Shown: positions 34,046-43,674 of the stretch, one piece after another
Layout of the letters: the number at the start of each line of letters is the position of its first letter
Numbering within the stretch: the stretch's first letter is position 1
Source: Leptospira sp.
GTDB taxonomy: Bacteria > Spirochaetota > Leptospiria > Leptospirales > Leptospiraceae
Length of the DNA stretch: 64,000 nt
NCBI GenBank assembly: GCA_027533185.1
Contig: JAPZTS010000007.1
Span: 186,001 to 250,000 of the forward strand
Direction: 5' to 3'
The notes under the pieces: model-generated
The model's database searches: none
What the model was told of the DNA's origin: nothing
Seen by the model: the letters and a program-made list of their open reading frames with translations, nothing else
Translations under genes and position numbers: made by a program

Positions 34046-34642
34046 TCATCCCATAGGAATAAAGTTTTGAAGCTTTTTGATACGATTTATCCAAGCTACA
34101 ACATTTGGAAAATTAAATAGATCAAATCCTCCTTCATCTGCTACATGAGTATAGGCAAATAGACTGATATCGGCAATTGTTATTGTGTCCCCTACAAAAA
34201 ACTTGTTATTAGAGAGATGTTCATCCATCACGCGCAATGCTTTTTTGCCACCTTCTTGTTTGGAATGAAACTCAAGTATCCTTTCTTGCGGAAGGTTTAA
34301 ATATCTTTTTATAAATCGTGCAACTGCGATGTAGGGCTCATGGCTGTACTGTTCAAAAAATTGCCATTGTAAAACTTTGGCTCGATCAAATGGATTGTTC
34401 GGCAATAGCAGTGACCCTTCCGCCAAATAATTAAGTATCGCATTGGATTCGGAAAGAATTTTCCCATCCTCCAATTCAAGCACAGGAATTTTTCCATTGG
34501 GGTTGAGTTTTAAAAATGCAGAAGTTTTGGTCTCACCTTTGACAATATCCACTTCAATCCACTCATAAGGTTTCTCCAAAATGGAAAGCAGTAGCAAAAT
34601 TTTGTAACAGTTTCCAGAATATCGATCTCCATAGATTTTCAT
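34046..34642 (-). CDS. Glutathione S-transferase family protein
   Basis: 198 residues from ATG 34642 (MKIYGDRYSGNCYKILLLLS); an in-frame TTG at 34651 has a better-spaced AGGAAA and cannot be excluded. The N-terminal thioredoxin-like domain has KIPVLELEDGKILSESNAIL (cis-Pro and the glutathione-contact Glu-Ser), and the C-terminal helical domain has TIADISLFAYTHVADEGGFD. It is probably a detoxification or thiol-transfer enzyme. It is divergent from the secreted HExxH gene with a 36-base gap. Confidence 0.88.
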   Translation of the reverse strand: MKIYGDRYSGNCYKILLLLSILEKPYEWIEVDIVKGETKTSAFLKLNPNGKIPVLELEDGKILSESNAILNYLAEGSLLLPNNPFDRAKVLQWQFFEQYSHEPYIAVARFIKRYLNLPQERILEFHSKQEGGKKALRVMDEHLSNNKFFVGDTITIADISLFAYTHVADEGGFDLFNFPNVVAWINRIKKLQNFIPMG

Positions 34643-34678
34643 AATTGACAATTAATTTCCTATAAATCTAATCACAAC

Positions 34679-35932
34679 ATGTTCTTGAAAATTGCAATTC
34701 TCTTTTTTCTCGTAAGCGGATTATCTATCTCTGCGGACTCGACCATTTCAAATTTACAAAAAAAATGTTTAGATCAACCAAATGAAAATTTACCAAAAGA
34801 TACTTATGCTCGCTATGTGAGACAATTACAATTCGAGAAAGCCAAAGAGTATTGCGATTCGCTTCCAACGGATACAAAAAATTGTAAGGCGTCGAGTCGA
34901 TTTTGGCTCGGAACTTCTGAGTTTGCAAAAGGAAATCTTGAGAATGCTGAAAAATTCTTTCAAGAAGGAATTGAACTAATGGGTCCTAGTAGAAGGGTCG
35001 CCGATTGGATCAGAGATAAACCTAAACAAACAGGCTGGGGGCGACCTGAAGATTTTTTAAAATACATTCAAAATTCTAAAAAATTAAATCCTTCCAGACC
35101 AAAGTATACGCAAGTTGTAACTTACTTTATAATCGATCAAACAAATACCAAGTCAGATCCCAACGCGAATAAAAAAGTCGAAAGACATATGGATGTTTGT
35201 CTTGCGGTTCATGGAAACCTTTCGCTATCCATTCTAAAAAAATACGTAGAACTTTTTAGCCAAGGCCACCTATCGCTTGATATAAGAAGTCTCTTTGTTC
35301 CAAAAACCATAACAAAAATTTATAAAAATGATTTTCCAGCACTTGGAAGTCTCTCTCAGTGGGATGAAAATTTTTCCTTATTCATGAAGCAAGTAACCCA
35401 AGAAAGTGATCTTATCGTATTTGCATATCCTAGGTGGAGCGGAAGTGCTCTGGCTTCATTCAGCAAAATCCCAATCGTTCCCAAGGTTTTAAACTCTCCA
35501 TTACGAACCCACATCAAAATCGCATCCGAAGACCTCAGTATAATTAATTATCCTCGCCTCTTTCATGAATACCTACATACCGTTGAATACAATATGCGTC
35601 GGAACGGAGACAAGTTATTTCATGCTACTTCACATGGCTCTGACGGGAAAAAAGTAGAAGCGATCACTGGATTGAAAACGGAAGAAACTGGTGAAACAGA
35701 TTGGGCAGAACATCATTTTGCAAATCGAATTCCAGATCTTGTTAAAAAATTAGAATTTAAGAATTCAATGAATGGTTGGCAGGATATTTTTGGTGTTCGA
35801 ATTAAGTTTAAAGATACTTTTACAGAAGAAAGAATTCGATCCGATTACGTAAAATATTTGGATATCTTAAATTCATCTAAGAATATAAAAACGATTGAAG
35901 AAATGGAAGAAGAGAGTGAGTCTTCAGAATAG
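34679..35932 (+). CDS. Secreted protein with HExxH-type metallopeptidase motif
   Basis: 417 residues. A signal peptide (MFLKIAILFFLVSGLSISA) is followed by a TPR-like helical part (about 45-110; FWLGTSEFAKGNLENAEKFF) and a C-terminal domain with His-Glu-Tyr-Leu-His at 296-300 (LFHEYLHTVEYNMRR). This fits the HExxH zinc motif of gluzincin-type peptidases; a possible third ligand lies in the downstream DWAEHHF. I do not recognise the family as a whole. The last residues are acidic (EEMEEESESSE). It is probably periplasmic or surface-exposed. Confidence 0.65.
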   Translation: MFLKIAILFFLVSGLSISADSTISNLQKKCLDQPNENLPKDTYARYVRQLQFEKAKEYCDSLPTDTKNCKASSRFWLGTSEFAKGNLENAEKFFQEGIELMGPSRRVADWIRDKPKQTGWGRPEDFLKYIQNSKKLNPSRPKYTQVVTYFIIDQTNTKSDPNANKKVERHMDVCLAVHGNLSLSILKKYVELFSQGHLSLDIRSLFVPKTITKIYKNDFPALGSLSQWDENFSLFMKQVTQESDLIVFAYPRWSGSALASFSKIPIVPKVLNSPLRTHIKIASEDLSIINYPRLFHEYLHTVEYNMRRNGDKLFHATSHGSDGKKVEAITGLKTEETGETDWAEHHFANRIPDLVKKLEFKNSMNGWQDIFGVRIKFKDTFTEERIRSDYVKYLDILNSSKNIKTIEEMEEESESSE

Positions 35933-35934
35933 TT

Positions 35935-37167
35935 TCACAAACAAACTACCTCGAAAATAGTGATGGGTTTTGACCTTCCCTGAACAATTACACGATCGAT
36001 CTCTCTCACTAGGAATTTATCTTTTTCCGATGATTTTCCCTTAATTTGATTGAATGTAGTTTCTGAAATTAGAATCGAACAACCATAATGTTTAGTCAAA
36101 CTTTCAATGCGTGAAGCTAGGTTCACATTGTCACCTATAACAGTATAATCCAACCGACGATCGGAACCAATGTTTCCAACGATTGCCTCACCTGTATGAA
36201 TGCCGATTCCCACCTGCAATCGATCTTGTTCCCTTTCGAGACTTTGGTTTATGATTCCCAGTTCTTTTACCATTGCGACTGCACACTGAACAGCTCGGAA
36301 TGCATCGTCTTCTTTTCGAAATGGGGCTCCAAAAATCGTCATAATTGCATCACCGATAAACTTATCAATTGTTCCATTAAACCGAAATATAATCTCAGTC
36401 ATTCTAGATAGATAGTGGTTCAAAAATCGTACTACTTCATCCGCAGATCTCTGTTCCGAAAACTTTGTAAAAGAACGAAGATCAGAGAATAAAATAGTAA
36501 CCTCCTTATTCTCACCTCCGGGCTCCAAGTTCGCATTGTCTTTATAAAATTCACTAATAAGCTGGGATGGGAGATAACGTTCCATCATTTGTTTTGCGTT
36601 AGCTTCTTTAACCATTTCAATATTAGAAACTGTTGTTACATAACCGATCCCAAGCATCATAGATAAGCCAAATAACATTGGTACAAAGTCGATTGCGTAG
36701 CTTCCCTCAAAAAAATAGGTAACAATTAATACATAAAAGAGTGCTAAAACAGCTGCGTAAATTGTTCCAAACTTTGAATGTCGTAATAGATTTAGTTGGT
36801 AAATGAATATAGCACTTAGCATGGCGATAAAGTAAATTTGACCATGCTCTCGTTGAATTGTCGGGTCCAAAAAAATCATTAGACCAATGATAAAATAATC
36901 GATGGTGATTGTAAAAAATTTTAAATATGGTTTATACGGAAAGTAATATATAAAAAACAAAACTATACATGCGAAGATTAGAAATAAAAAATCTAACCCA
37001 ACAGTGATTATACTAGGCGTAATAATTGTATACTTAATCCAACCAAAATAAGACAGACTATCCATGATTGATGAGACAGAAAATAAAACAATTCGAACAA
37101 ATGCGACTGTCCTTTCATTTTTCATCTCCCTTGCTATCAAAATTTCATCGACTATCGAAGATTTCAT
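35935..37167 (-). CDS. Membrane-bound class III adenylate/guanylate cyclase
   Basis: 410 residues. The N-terminal half (about 15-190) has about six membrane helices forming a sensory or anchor domain. The C-terminal cyclase domain (about 220-405) has both metal aspartates (FSDLRSF and FIGDAIM), the linker IGIHTGEAIVGNIGSDRRLD, and the transition-state YTVIGDNVNLASRIE (Asn and Arg). It makes cAMP or cGMP; substrate-specifying positions were not resolved by eye. It starts one base after the mltA stop in direction of transcription (37169), suggesting co-transcription. Confidence 0.92.
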   Translation of the reverse strand: MKSSIVDEILIAREMKNERTVAFVRIVLFSVSSIMDSLSYFGWIKYTIITPSIITVGLDFLFLIFACIVLFFIYYFPYKPYLKFFTITIDYFIIGLMIFLDPTIQREHGQIYFIAMLSAIFIYQLNLLRHSKFGTIYAAVLALFYVLIVTYFFEGSYAIDFVPMLFGLSMMLGIGYVTTVSNIEMVKEANAKQMMERYLPSQLISEFYKDNANLEPGGENKEVTILFSDLRSFTKFSEQRSADEVVRFLNHYLSRMTEIIFRFNGTIDKFIGDAIMTIFGAPFRKEDDAFRAVQCAVAMVKELGIINQSLEREQDRLQVGIGIHTGEAIVGNIGSDRRLDYTVIGDNVNLASRIESLTKHYGCSILISETTFNQIKGKSSEKDKFLVREIDRVIVQGRSKPITIFEVVCL

Positions 37168-37168
37168 G

Positions 37169-38227
37169 CTATTTCTCCAGCTTAGGTAAGATAAAGATAA
37201 CGTGACCTTTTGTTTTTAAGGCATTTGCCAGATCGGCATATTTGTTTCCGATTCCAAAAAAAAAGTCGACTCTATCCAATCCATATATTTCACTCCCCCG
37301 ATCATGAACAAATGATAAATGATTATCTCTTTTTGTATCAAAAGATTCAAAACTGATTAAAACTGGAGTTCCTAAGGGAATTCGTTTATCCATTGCAAGG
37401 GATCTCTCTGGAATGAGCCGTATTCCACCGCTCCCAAAAGGAAACTTGTTCTGAGTGGCGAGCTCCTCTTTTGTGAAGAAGATGAACCTCGGATTTTTCA
37501 AAATCGCTAACCTCACAAGATCAAGATTGGAATTCGAGCATTCGCGAAGTTTATGTGGCTTCAAGGAAGCACAAACACCCAATAACTTTGACGCAGGGCT
37601 CTCGTAAGTATGGCCATTATCGGATTCATAGTTGAGGCGAAATTTATTTCCATCTTCCATGGTCAGCAAAGCCGATCCCTCTAGCTGGGCAAGATGTAAG
37701 TCAAACAAATCTACATAAGCTATCAGTTGTTCTGTTTCCCATTTTTTTGATTCAATTATTTCTGCCCTTTGATGAGTTTCCTTCTTTTTCTTGTTAGGTG
37801 AAAGCAAAGGAAAAACCATTTCACCTTTTGGCATGACACTTCCCTTAATTTCCACATCATAATAACCAGTGATTGACGGTGATTTAGGAAAATCTTTTCC
37901 AATAACAAAATCGAAATTATGGCCGATGGGAATCCTTTCCTCTTTGACACAGGACTTCAGAATTTCAGACATTGAGAACAAAACCTGCCTAGTTTCCTTT
38001 GCCCCCAATTTACGAGTTCCAAATACTATCTCTCCTGGGTTCGTGACACGATTTAGGTAGGATAGCGATTCTTTGATCGCAAGTTCTGCCGAATTTCGAT
38101 CCGCACAGGAGAGGAAAATTGAATCCGATGGATTTAAAATTTCCCAACGAACCTCGGACTTGGTCTCGGGAAAGAGTGCCAGGGAAATGAAAGAAAACAG
38201 CCCAAAAATCCGCAAGCCGGTGGTCAT
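37169..38227 (-). CDS. mltA: MltA-type lytic transglycosylase
   Basis: 352 residues from ATG 38227, which follows a strong purine-rich site (GGGGGAAAAAG); a start at 38257 lacks one. The signal peptide is LRIFGLFSFISLALFPETKS. The MltA domain has SITGYYDVEIKGSVMPKGE and VDLFDLHLAQLEGSALLTME; the 3D domain ends the protein with RSLAMDKRIPLGTPVLISF, HDRGSEI and DRVDFFFGIG. It cleaves peptidoglycan with formation of 1,6-anhydro ends. It is the first gene of a unit with the downstream cyclase. Confidence 0.88.
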   Translation of the reverse strand: MTTGLRIFGLFSFISLALFPETKSEVRWEILNPSDSIFLSCADRNSAELAIKESLSYLNRVTNPGEIVFGTRKLGAKETRQVLFSMSEILKSCVKEERIPIGHNFDFVIGKDFPKSPSITGYYDVEIKGSVMPKGEMVFPLLSPNKKKKETHQRAEIIESKKWETEQLIAYVDLFDLHLAQLEGSALLTMEDGNKFRLNYESDNGHTYESPASKLLGVCASLKPHKLRECSNSNLDLVRLAILKNPRFIFFTKEELATQNKFPFGSGGIRLIPERSLAMDKRIPLGTPVLISFESFDTKRDNHLSFVHDRGSEIYGLDRVDFFFGIGNKYADLANALKTKGHVIFILPKLEK

Positions 38228-38372
38228 CTTTTTCCCCCGAAATGACTTATGTCTCATTCAAACTTCTCTGTCCATTCTTTTTCCCAAATGAATCTTGACT
38301 TCCGAGGTGGTTCCAAAACTCTTTCTAAAAGACCGAATCTTTTTGTGATCATATATATAAATTAGGTATTCC

Positions 38373-38534
38373 ATGAAACGTACATTCCAACCAAGCAAGA
38401 TCAAACGCGTGAGAACTCACGGATTCCGAGCCAGAATGGCCACTCCAGGTGGGAGAAATGTCATCGCCAATCGTAGAAAAAAAGGTCGCTATAAATTGAC
38501 TGTTTCCGACGAAAAAATCGGGAGAAAGTTCTAA
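38373..38534 (+). CDS. rpmH: 50S ribosomal protein L34
   Basis: 53 residues beginning [20 protein letters not shown] and containing the invariant [11 protein letters not shown], then [11 protein letters not shown]. It is slightly longer at the C-terminus than the usual 44-46 residues. It is the first gene of the conserved rpmH-rnpA-yidD-yidC-khpB-mnmE block. Confidence 0.97.
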   Translation: MKRTFQPSKIKRVRTHGFRARMATPGGRNVIANRRKKGRYKLTVSDEKIGRKF

Positions 38535-38546
38535 GATAGGGGCTTT

Positions 38547-38864
38547 GTTTCGGAGACTCTTTGCGACGTTAAACGAATCCGAGAACTCTTTTTAAACAAC
38601 AGGCGTATCGGCAACCCTCCACTTCGATTTTTGGTCAGAAAGAATGACCAACTGGTTGCTGAATTCCTGTTTTGTCCCGATAAATCTCACAAAACAGCGG
38701 TTCAGCGCAATCGGACCAAAAGACTATTAAGAGAACTCGTTAGAAAATTCCACGACCAGATACCGAAGGGTATTGACTGTGCAATTCTCACTCATATTAA
38801 CTTCTCAAAGAACCCACCCGAAACAAGAGAAAAGATCTTTCAATCTTTGGTGCGAAAACTTTAA
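38547..38864 (+). CDS. rnpA: Ribonuclease P protein component
   Basis: The frame follows the rpmH stop directly and contains [20 protein letters not shown] and the RNR motif [18 protein letters not shown], so identity is certain by motif and position. No ATG, GTG or TTG occurs in frame until TTG 38631, which would remove the first helix. The expected N-terminus falls at GTT 38547 (GTT TCG GAG ACT), after GGGGC; I give that as the probable begin. ATC 38577 is another unusual option. RnpA helps RNase P RNA to process tRNA 5' ends. Confidence 0.85.
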   Translation, partial: VSETLCDVKRIRELFLNNRRIGNPPLRFLVRKNDQLVAEFLFCPDKSHKTAVQRNRTKRLLRELVRKFHDQIPKGIDCAILTHINFSKNPPETREKIFQSLVRKL

Positions 38865-39091
38865 TGAATCGGATTTTTATATTTCTTATCTTTCTATATA
38901 AGAAAATTATCTCCCCTCTTCTACCGCCATCCTGCCGATTTACACCAACTTGTTCAGATTATGCGCGAGAAGCATTTTTAACTTACCCATTTTTTAAGGC
39001 TTTTTCTTTGAGTATCCTTCGTATTTCAAAATGCCACCCACTACATGAAGGTGGCTTCGATCCAGTTCCAAAACCTATTAACAAGAGTTAA
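38864..39091 (+). CDS. yidD: Membrane protein insertion efficiency factor YidD
   Basis: 75 residues with the family core [20 protein letters not shown] and [16 protein letters not shown] (three conserved Cys). An N-terminal hydrophobic/amphipathic helix precedes it. It assists YidC/Sec-dependent insertion. The start overlaps the rnpA stop (TTTAATG). Confidence 0.95.
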   Translation: MNRIFIFLIFLYKKIISPLLPPSCRFTPTCSDYAREAFLTYPFFKAFSLSILRISKCHPLHEGGFDPVPKPINKS

Positions 39092-39093
39092 CC

Positions 39094-41043
39094 ATGCAAA
39101 ACGATCAAACAAACAGACAAGGTAGATTATTCTTAGCTTTATTTTTAAGTTTAGCTGTATGGATGGGAATCAATTATGTATTCTTTCCACCACCACCTCC
39201 AAAACCTAAAAACTTAGAAAAAGATTCTAAAGAAACAGCAGAAACAAAGGATCCTAACTCTAACAAATCAGAAATTAAACCACAGACCAAAATTGAAGAG
39301 AAAGTTTCTAGTCTTTCCAAAGTAAATCCGACGGATATCAAAACGTATTCAATACGAACGGACTCATTTTTAGTAAAGTTTTCCTCGTTAGGTGGACGAA
39401 TTACAGAGTATTATATCAAAGATCATAAAGAACCAGATGGTTCTGAGTTTATCATTGCTAAAGATCCAAAATTTCAAATTGAATTTGATGGTATTTCAGA
39501 AAAGGCTGTCGAACTTTCTCGCGGCCAAGGGTTTGATTTTAACTTAATCGACGATAAGGATATGATTCCTTTTTCGCCCTTCAATCTGGTCAACTTTTCA
39601 TCTAATTATGATGAGAAATTAAAACTAGTTACATTTGAAGCTCCATCGCCTGATGGAAAGTATTTGGTTCAAAAACAGTTCCAATTTTTTCCATCAGAGA
39701 ATTACTTTAAATTTAGCCTGAAGATAAAAAATAAATCGAATGAAACGATCAAACTTTCTTCAGGAAATTCTGATATCTATCTCAGATCATTTGGATCCTT
39801 AGGTCCGATACTCAAGAAAAAGGAAGATTTTAATGATCGCGACCAAGCACATTACTTCCGTTATTACTATCTAGACGGAAGTTTTAAAGACCACATTGAT
39901 AGCACTAGCACACAAGGTTTTTTTGACAATCTATTTGGATCCAATGAAGGGAAAGATACAAGGTTTGAAATTAAAAAAGGAACTGATACAAAGGTTGATT
40001 TTGTGGGAACTGGTAGTCGCTACTTTATTGGTGTTTTGGATCCACTGAACGAACAACCCTCAGGAGTGCTTTTAGACAATCGAAAAGGAAACGAAACTGG
40101 TGTTCTTCTTGTTTATGACAATTGGAAACTTGGTCCTGGCGAAGAAATGGATCTCAGTTACGCTGCATACGTAGGTGTTCGAGAACTAGACGGAACTGCA
40201 TTTAGGGACTCGTCACTTGATCCTTTTGTTAACAAAGAATCTACCTTTGCGGGCTTAAGTGAATACTTAGATAAATCATTCAATCAAGGAATTACGACAC
40301 CGCTACGAAATGGAATTGTATGGGTTCTGAAAAAGATCTACTTAGTGATACCAAATTATGGTTGGGCAATCGTAATCTTTGCTATTCTATTCAAACTAGC
40401 ATTCTATCCGCTTAACAAAAAACAAGCGGAGTCGATGAAAAAAATGCAAGAGCTTTCTCCACAAATCAAAGCTCTAAACGAAAAGTATGCAGATGATCCA
40501 AAGCTCAAACAAGAAAAGACAATAGAGTTGTACAGAAAAAATGGAACCAATCCAATGTCTGGATGTCTTCCTATGCTTGTGCAAATCCCGATCTTCATTG
40601 CACTTTATACCGCATTTTCGGATACCGTTGATCTTTGGAATTCACCATTTTTGTGGATCAATGACCTTAGCGAACCGGATACAGTATTTACGACTCCTAA
40701 ACTTGCATTGATTGGTTCGATCGGAATCAATGTGTTACCACTAGTTATGGTTGTAACACAAGTGATCCAGTCGCGTATGACCACAGTTTCGACAGATCCT
40801 AACCAAAAGATGATGATGTATATGATGCCAGTCATCATGCTCTATTTCTTCTGGTCTATGCCCTCAGGAGTTACGATGTATTGGACGATGCAAAACATTC
40901 TGTCCATCGTCCAACAAGTATACACAAATAAATTTGGAAAAACAGAAGAGAAACCTTCTACAAACTCTCCGACCCCAGCAAATAACCAAAATGCAAATGC
41001 GAGACCTGGATTTAGAAACCAATCTCAAAAAAAGAAAAAATGA
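39094..41043 (+). CDS. yidC: Membrane protein insertase YidC
   Basis: 649 residues. The first membrane helix ([20 protein letters not shown]) is followed by a proline/charged linker, a large periplasmic beta-domain (about 85-390) and the conserved C-terminal insertase core: [40 protein letters not shown] and the late helices [20 protein letters not shown]. The tail is basic (SQKKKK). It inserts and folds inner-membrane proteins. It follows yidD after two bases. Confidence 0.97.
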   Translation: MQNDQTNRQGRLFLALFLSLAVWMGINYVFFPPPPPKPKNLEKDSKETAETKDPNSNKSEIKPQTKIEEKVSSLSKVNPTDIKTYSIRTDSFLVKFSSLGGRITEYYIKDHKEPDGSEFIIAKDPKFQIEFDGISEKAVELSRGQGFDFNLIDDKDMIPFSPFNLVNFSSNYDEKLKLVTFEAPSPDGKYLVQKQFQFFPSENYFKFSLKIKNKSNETIKLSSGNSDIYLRSFGSLGPILKKKEDFNDRDQAHYFRYYYLDGSFKDHIDSTSTQGFFDNLFGSNEGKDTRFEIKKGTDTKVDFVGTGSRYFIGVLDPLNEQPSGVLLDNRKGNETGVLLVYDNWKLGPGEEMDLSYAAYVGVRELDGTAFRDSSLDPFVNKESTFAGLSEYLDKSFNQGITTPLRNGIVWVLKKIYLVIPNYGWAIVIFAILFKLAFYPLNKKQAESMKKMQELSPQIKALNEKYADDPKLKQEKTIELYRKNGTNPMSGCLPMLVQIPIFIALYTAFSDTVDLWNSPFLWINDLSEPDTVFTTPKLALIGSIGINVLPLVMVVTQVIQSRMTTVSTDPNQKMMMYMMPVIMLYFFWSMPSGVTMYWTMQNILSIVQQVYTNKFGKTEEKPSTNSPTPANNQNANARPGFRNQSQKKKK

Positions 41044-41071
41044 AATCATTGTTTAACAAGGAAAACTAAAG

Positions 41072-41803
41072 ATGAATAACTATATTTTTGAAGCCGAAGC
41101 TAAATCAAAATCAGAAGCGGAGGACTACACATTAGAAACCCTTAGATTACAACCAGGAGATCTTCGATTCGAAGTTGTAGATTCTGGCAAATCAGGATTT
41201 TTAGGGATTACACAAAAAAAACCAGCCGTAGTGCGCGCGTTTGTTGTAAATAATGACATTCCGTCTGAAAAAATTATCCATGGCGTCATTATAACGATCC
41301 TCAAAAAGATGGGGATTCCCGCGGAAGTTGTAGGAATGGGAGACGTAGATGGAAAAATCTATGTGGAACTCACTAGCAAAGAATCAGGCTTAATCATTGG
41401 GAAAAGAGGTGCGACGTTAGATTCATTACAATTCCTTTTGAACCTTATGGTCGATCCTAAAATCCGTCACAATCGAAAGATTGTGTTAGATATCGAATCC
41501 TACCGTGACAAACGAGAGTTATCTTTAATCAGACTTGCAAAATCAATCGCTGCCTCAGTAATCAAGTCAGGAAGATCCAAACTTTTAGATCCGATGAATC
41601 CTTTTGAGCGAAGAATTGTTCACATGGCAATCCAGGAAGATGAGCGGGTCTTTACTAGATCTGAAGGAAATGGAACATTCAAACGTGTCCGTGTAATATC
41701 AGCTAAAGAAAGACATAAGTATAAAGATGTCGAAGATCCATCTAAAAAAGGTCTGCCAGTTGAAGACTTTGAGGATGGAGTGGATTCTGAAGATTTAGAC
41801 TAA
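41072..41803 (+). CDS. khpB: RNA-binding protein KhpB (Jag/EloR)
   Basis: 243 residues with Jag-N (about 1-55; [16 protein letters not shown]), a KH domain (about 80-155; [20 protein letters not shown]) and an R3H domain (about 165-225; [20 protein letters not shown]). It binds RNA and in other bacteria affects cell elongation. It lies 28 bases after yidC, and its stop overlaps the mnmE start. Confidence 0.93.
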   Translation: MNNYIFEAEAKSKSEAEDYTLETLRLQPGDLRFEVVDSGKSGFLGITQKKPAVVRAFVVNNDIPSEKIIHGVIITILKKMGIPAEVVGMGDVDGKIYVELTSKESGLIIGKRGATLDSLQFLLNLMVDPKIRHNRKIVLDIESYRDKRELSLIRLAKSIAASVIKSGRSKLLDPMNPFERRIVHMAIQEDERVFTRSEGNGTFKRVRVISAKERHKYKDVEDPSKKGLPVEDFEDGVDSEDLD

Positions 41804-43188
41804 TGACGACAACAATTGCGGCCTTATCCACCGCAAACGGCCCCGGAGCGATCGGAATCCTCCGGGTATCTGGCCAAGATACAATTCAAATTGCAAAAAA
41901 GATCCTTAAAAAAAATAACACTCCCTTAACCGACGAATACATTTTAAATCACCCGCGAACAGCTATTACGTGTGATTTTTATGAAAATCAAATTCCAATC
42001 GATCAAATCGTTTTTCTCTTTTTTCCGGGACCCAATTCATATACGGGCGAGGATTTAGCAGAATTCCATTTGCATGGAAATCCTATTCTCTTAAAGAAAG
42101 CACTTTCTGTCCTATTTACAAATGGCGCAAAACCGGCAGACCGAGGTGAATTCACAAAAAGAGCTTACCTAAATGGGAAAATCAACCTATCCAGTGCGGA
42201 AGCTATCTCTCGTTTGATCGAGTCCCGTTCTAGATACGAATTGGAACTTGCTCAAAAGAATGTTTTTGGTGAGATATCAAAACTTAGCTCCAAATTACGA
42301 AGTGATCTGATTTCTTTAAAAGCAGAATGCGAGGCTGAGATCGATTTTTCGACAGAGGATTTAACATTTGAGTCTATCGAAGAGAGAAAGATCCGAATGA
42401 TTCAAGTCCACCAACTCTGTTCCAAACTCATTCTCGATTCTAAAAAAGCTGAAAACTTAATATTACAAAGTACTGTAGTACTTTTTGGAGAACCAAATAC
42501 AGGAAAATCCAGCTTAATGAATCTCTTAATCGGGAAAGATCGATCGATCATCTCAGATATTCCAGGTACGACAAGAGATTATATAGCAGAAGAAATTTCA
42601 TTGGATGGAATTCCGATACGATTAGTGGATACCGCAGGAATCCGCGAAACATCTGACCAAATCGAACAAATGGGCATTGAACGCAGCAAACGAGAGGTGG
42701 ATAGTGCAAATGTAAAACTAATTCTTGTTGATAGCACTAAAGATACTGAAGCGAAGTTGTTTTTTGACACGCATCGCAAAAGGATTCAAAACTCCATTAT
42801 ACTTGCAAACAAAATCGATAATAAAAATCTCAAATGGAATTCTAGTGAATGGAATTTGTTAGCGAGAGATTTTAAATGTCAGTATATGGAAATATCCTGT
42901 AAAACGAAAAGTGGAATTCCGGAATTGCTAAACCAATTAAAGGAAAAACTGACCGATACAAAAACGTCCGATGATATTGTTTTATTAGAAGAAAGGCAAC
43001 TCTATCATATTCAAAAAATTGAATCCAATTTAAATGAAGCTATTAATCTTCTTGAGACAGGTGCTCCCGCCGAAATCTACATCCAAGAAATTAATTATGC
43101 ACTAAAAGAAGTTGGCGAGATAAATGGCCAAGTTGATAACGAAGAAATTTTAGGCCGAATTTTCAGCAAATTCTGCGTAGGAAAATAA
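41803..43188 (+). CDS. mnmE: tRNA uridine-5-carboxymethylaminomethyl GTPase MnmE
   Basis: 461 residues. The N-terminal folate-binding domain begins [20 protein letters not shown]. The GTPase domain has G1 GEPNTGKSS (about 228-236), G3 DTAG (about 275) and G4 NKID, and the protein ends in the conserved CVGK. With MnmG it modifies the wobble uridine of several tRNAs. The TAATG overlap with khpB indicates translational coupling. Confidence 0.97.
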   Translation: MTTTIAALSTANGPGAIGILRVSGQDTIQIAKKILKKNNTPLTDEYILNHPRTAITCDFYENQIPIDQIVFLFFPGPNSYTGEDLAEFHLHGNPILLKKALSVLFTNGAKPADRGEFTKRAYLNGKINLSSAEAISRLIESRSRYELELAQKNVFGEISKLSSKLRSDLISLKAECEAEIDFSTEDLTFESIEERKIRMIQVHQLCSKLILDSKKAENLILQSTVVLFGEPNTGKSSLMNLLIGKDRSIISDIPGTTRDYIAEEISLDGIPIRLVDTAGIRETSDQIEQMGIERSKREVDSANVKLILVDSTKDTEAKLFFDTHRKRIQNSIILANKIDNKNLKWNSSEWNLLARDFKCQYMEISCKTKSGIPELLNQLKEKLTDTKTSDDIVLLEERQLYHIQKIESNLNEAINLLETGAPAEIYIQEINYALKEVGEINGQVDNEEILGRIFSKFCVGK

Positions 43189-43231
43189 TTACCAAACTGT
43201 AAAAATTTTCTATTGTCGAAAGTTGGTAATT
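43187..43231 (+). repeat. Inverted repeat at the mnmE 3' end
   Basis: AATTACCAA and TTGGTAATT flank a 27-base AT-rich loop starting in the mnmE stop codon. There is no U-tract. It could be a weak terminator or a regulatory site for the next gene. Confidence 0.3.
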
Positions 43232-43266
43232 GTATCCAATTGACTGCACACAACACGAGGTAAAAA

Positions 43267-43515
43267 ATGAAAAAACTTTTAGTCATTCTCACGATTATTT
43301 TCTTCAGTAGTTTCGGAGTATTTGCTCAGACAGAAGCAGATGAAGAGCCTACAATGGCAGGTGAAGAAACAACTGAAACTGTTAAGCCTAAAAAAGAAAA
43401 ATTAAACAACAAAGACGGCGATAGAAAAGAAAAATCAAATAACAAAGACGGCAAAAAGAAGACTAAAAAAGAGAAAAAAGCTAAGAAAGAAAAAAAGGCA
43501 AAAAAGAAGAAGTAA
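43267..43515 (+). CDS. Secreted Lys-rich protein
   Basis: 82 residues. A signal peptide (MKKLLVILTIIFFSSFGVFA, cut before QTEADEE) is followed by a short acidic part and a long Lys-rich tail built of NNKDG repeats and KKAKKEKK-type runs. The mature protein is very basic and probably unstructured. The function is unknown; electrostatic binding to envelope polymers is possible. A strong terminator follows. Confidence 0.7.
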   Translation: MKKLLVILTIIFFSSFGVFAQTEADEEPTMAGEETTETVKPKKEKLNNKDGDRKEKSNNKDGKKKTKKEKKAKKEKKAKKKK

Positions 43516-43544
43516 TCGTCTTTTTTATCAGTATTGAAGTAACA

Positions 43545-43574
43545 AAAACCCCTAATCATTAGGGGTTTTTTTTT
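43545..43574 (+). terminator. Strong rho-independent terminator
   Basis: AAAACCCCTAAT pairs with ATTAGGGGTTTT (12-bp complementarity with one central base), followed by more T. It ends the Lys-rich gene and could also act on the opposite strand. Confidence 0.85.
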
Positions 43575-43674
43575 GCAGACTGCAAAAAATTGACTCCTAA
43601 GTTTCTAAAGTTGTTTTAGACGCGTTTCATTCTTTAAAAGAAATTGTATTGGAATTGGCTCCCGTTTCATTAAA

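Noticed and set aside
43326..43559. 77-codon minus-strand Phe/Leu-rich frame
   Set aside because: It is the mirror image of the Lys-rich secreted gene, an artefact of poly-A coding on the other strand.
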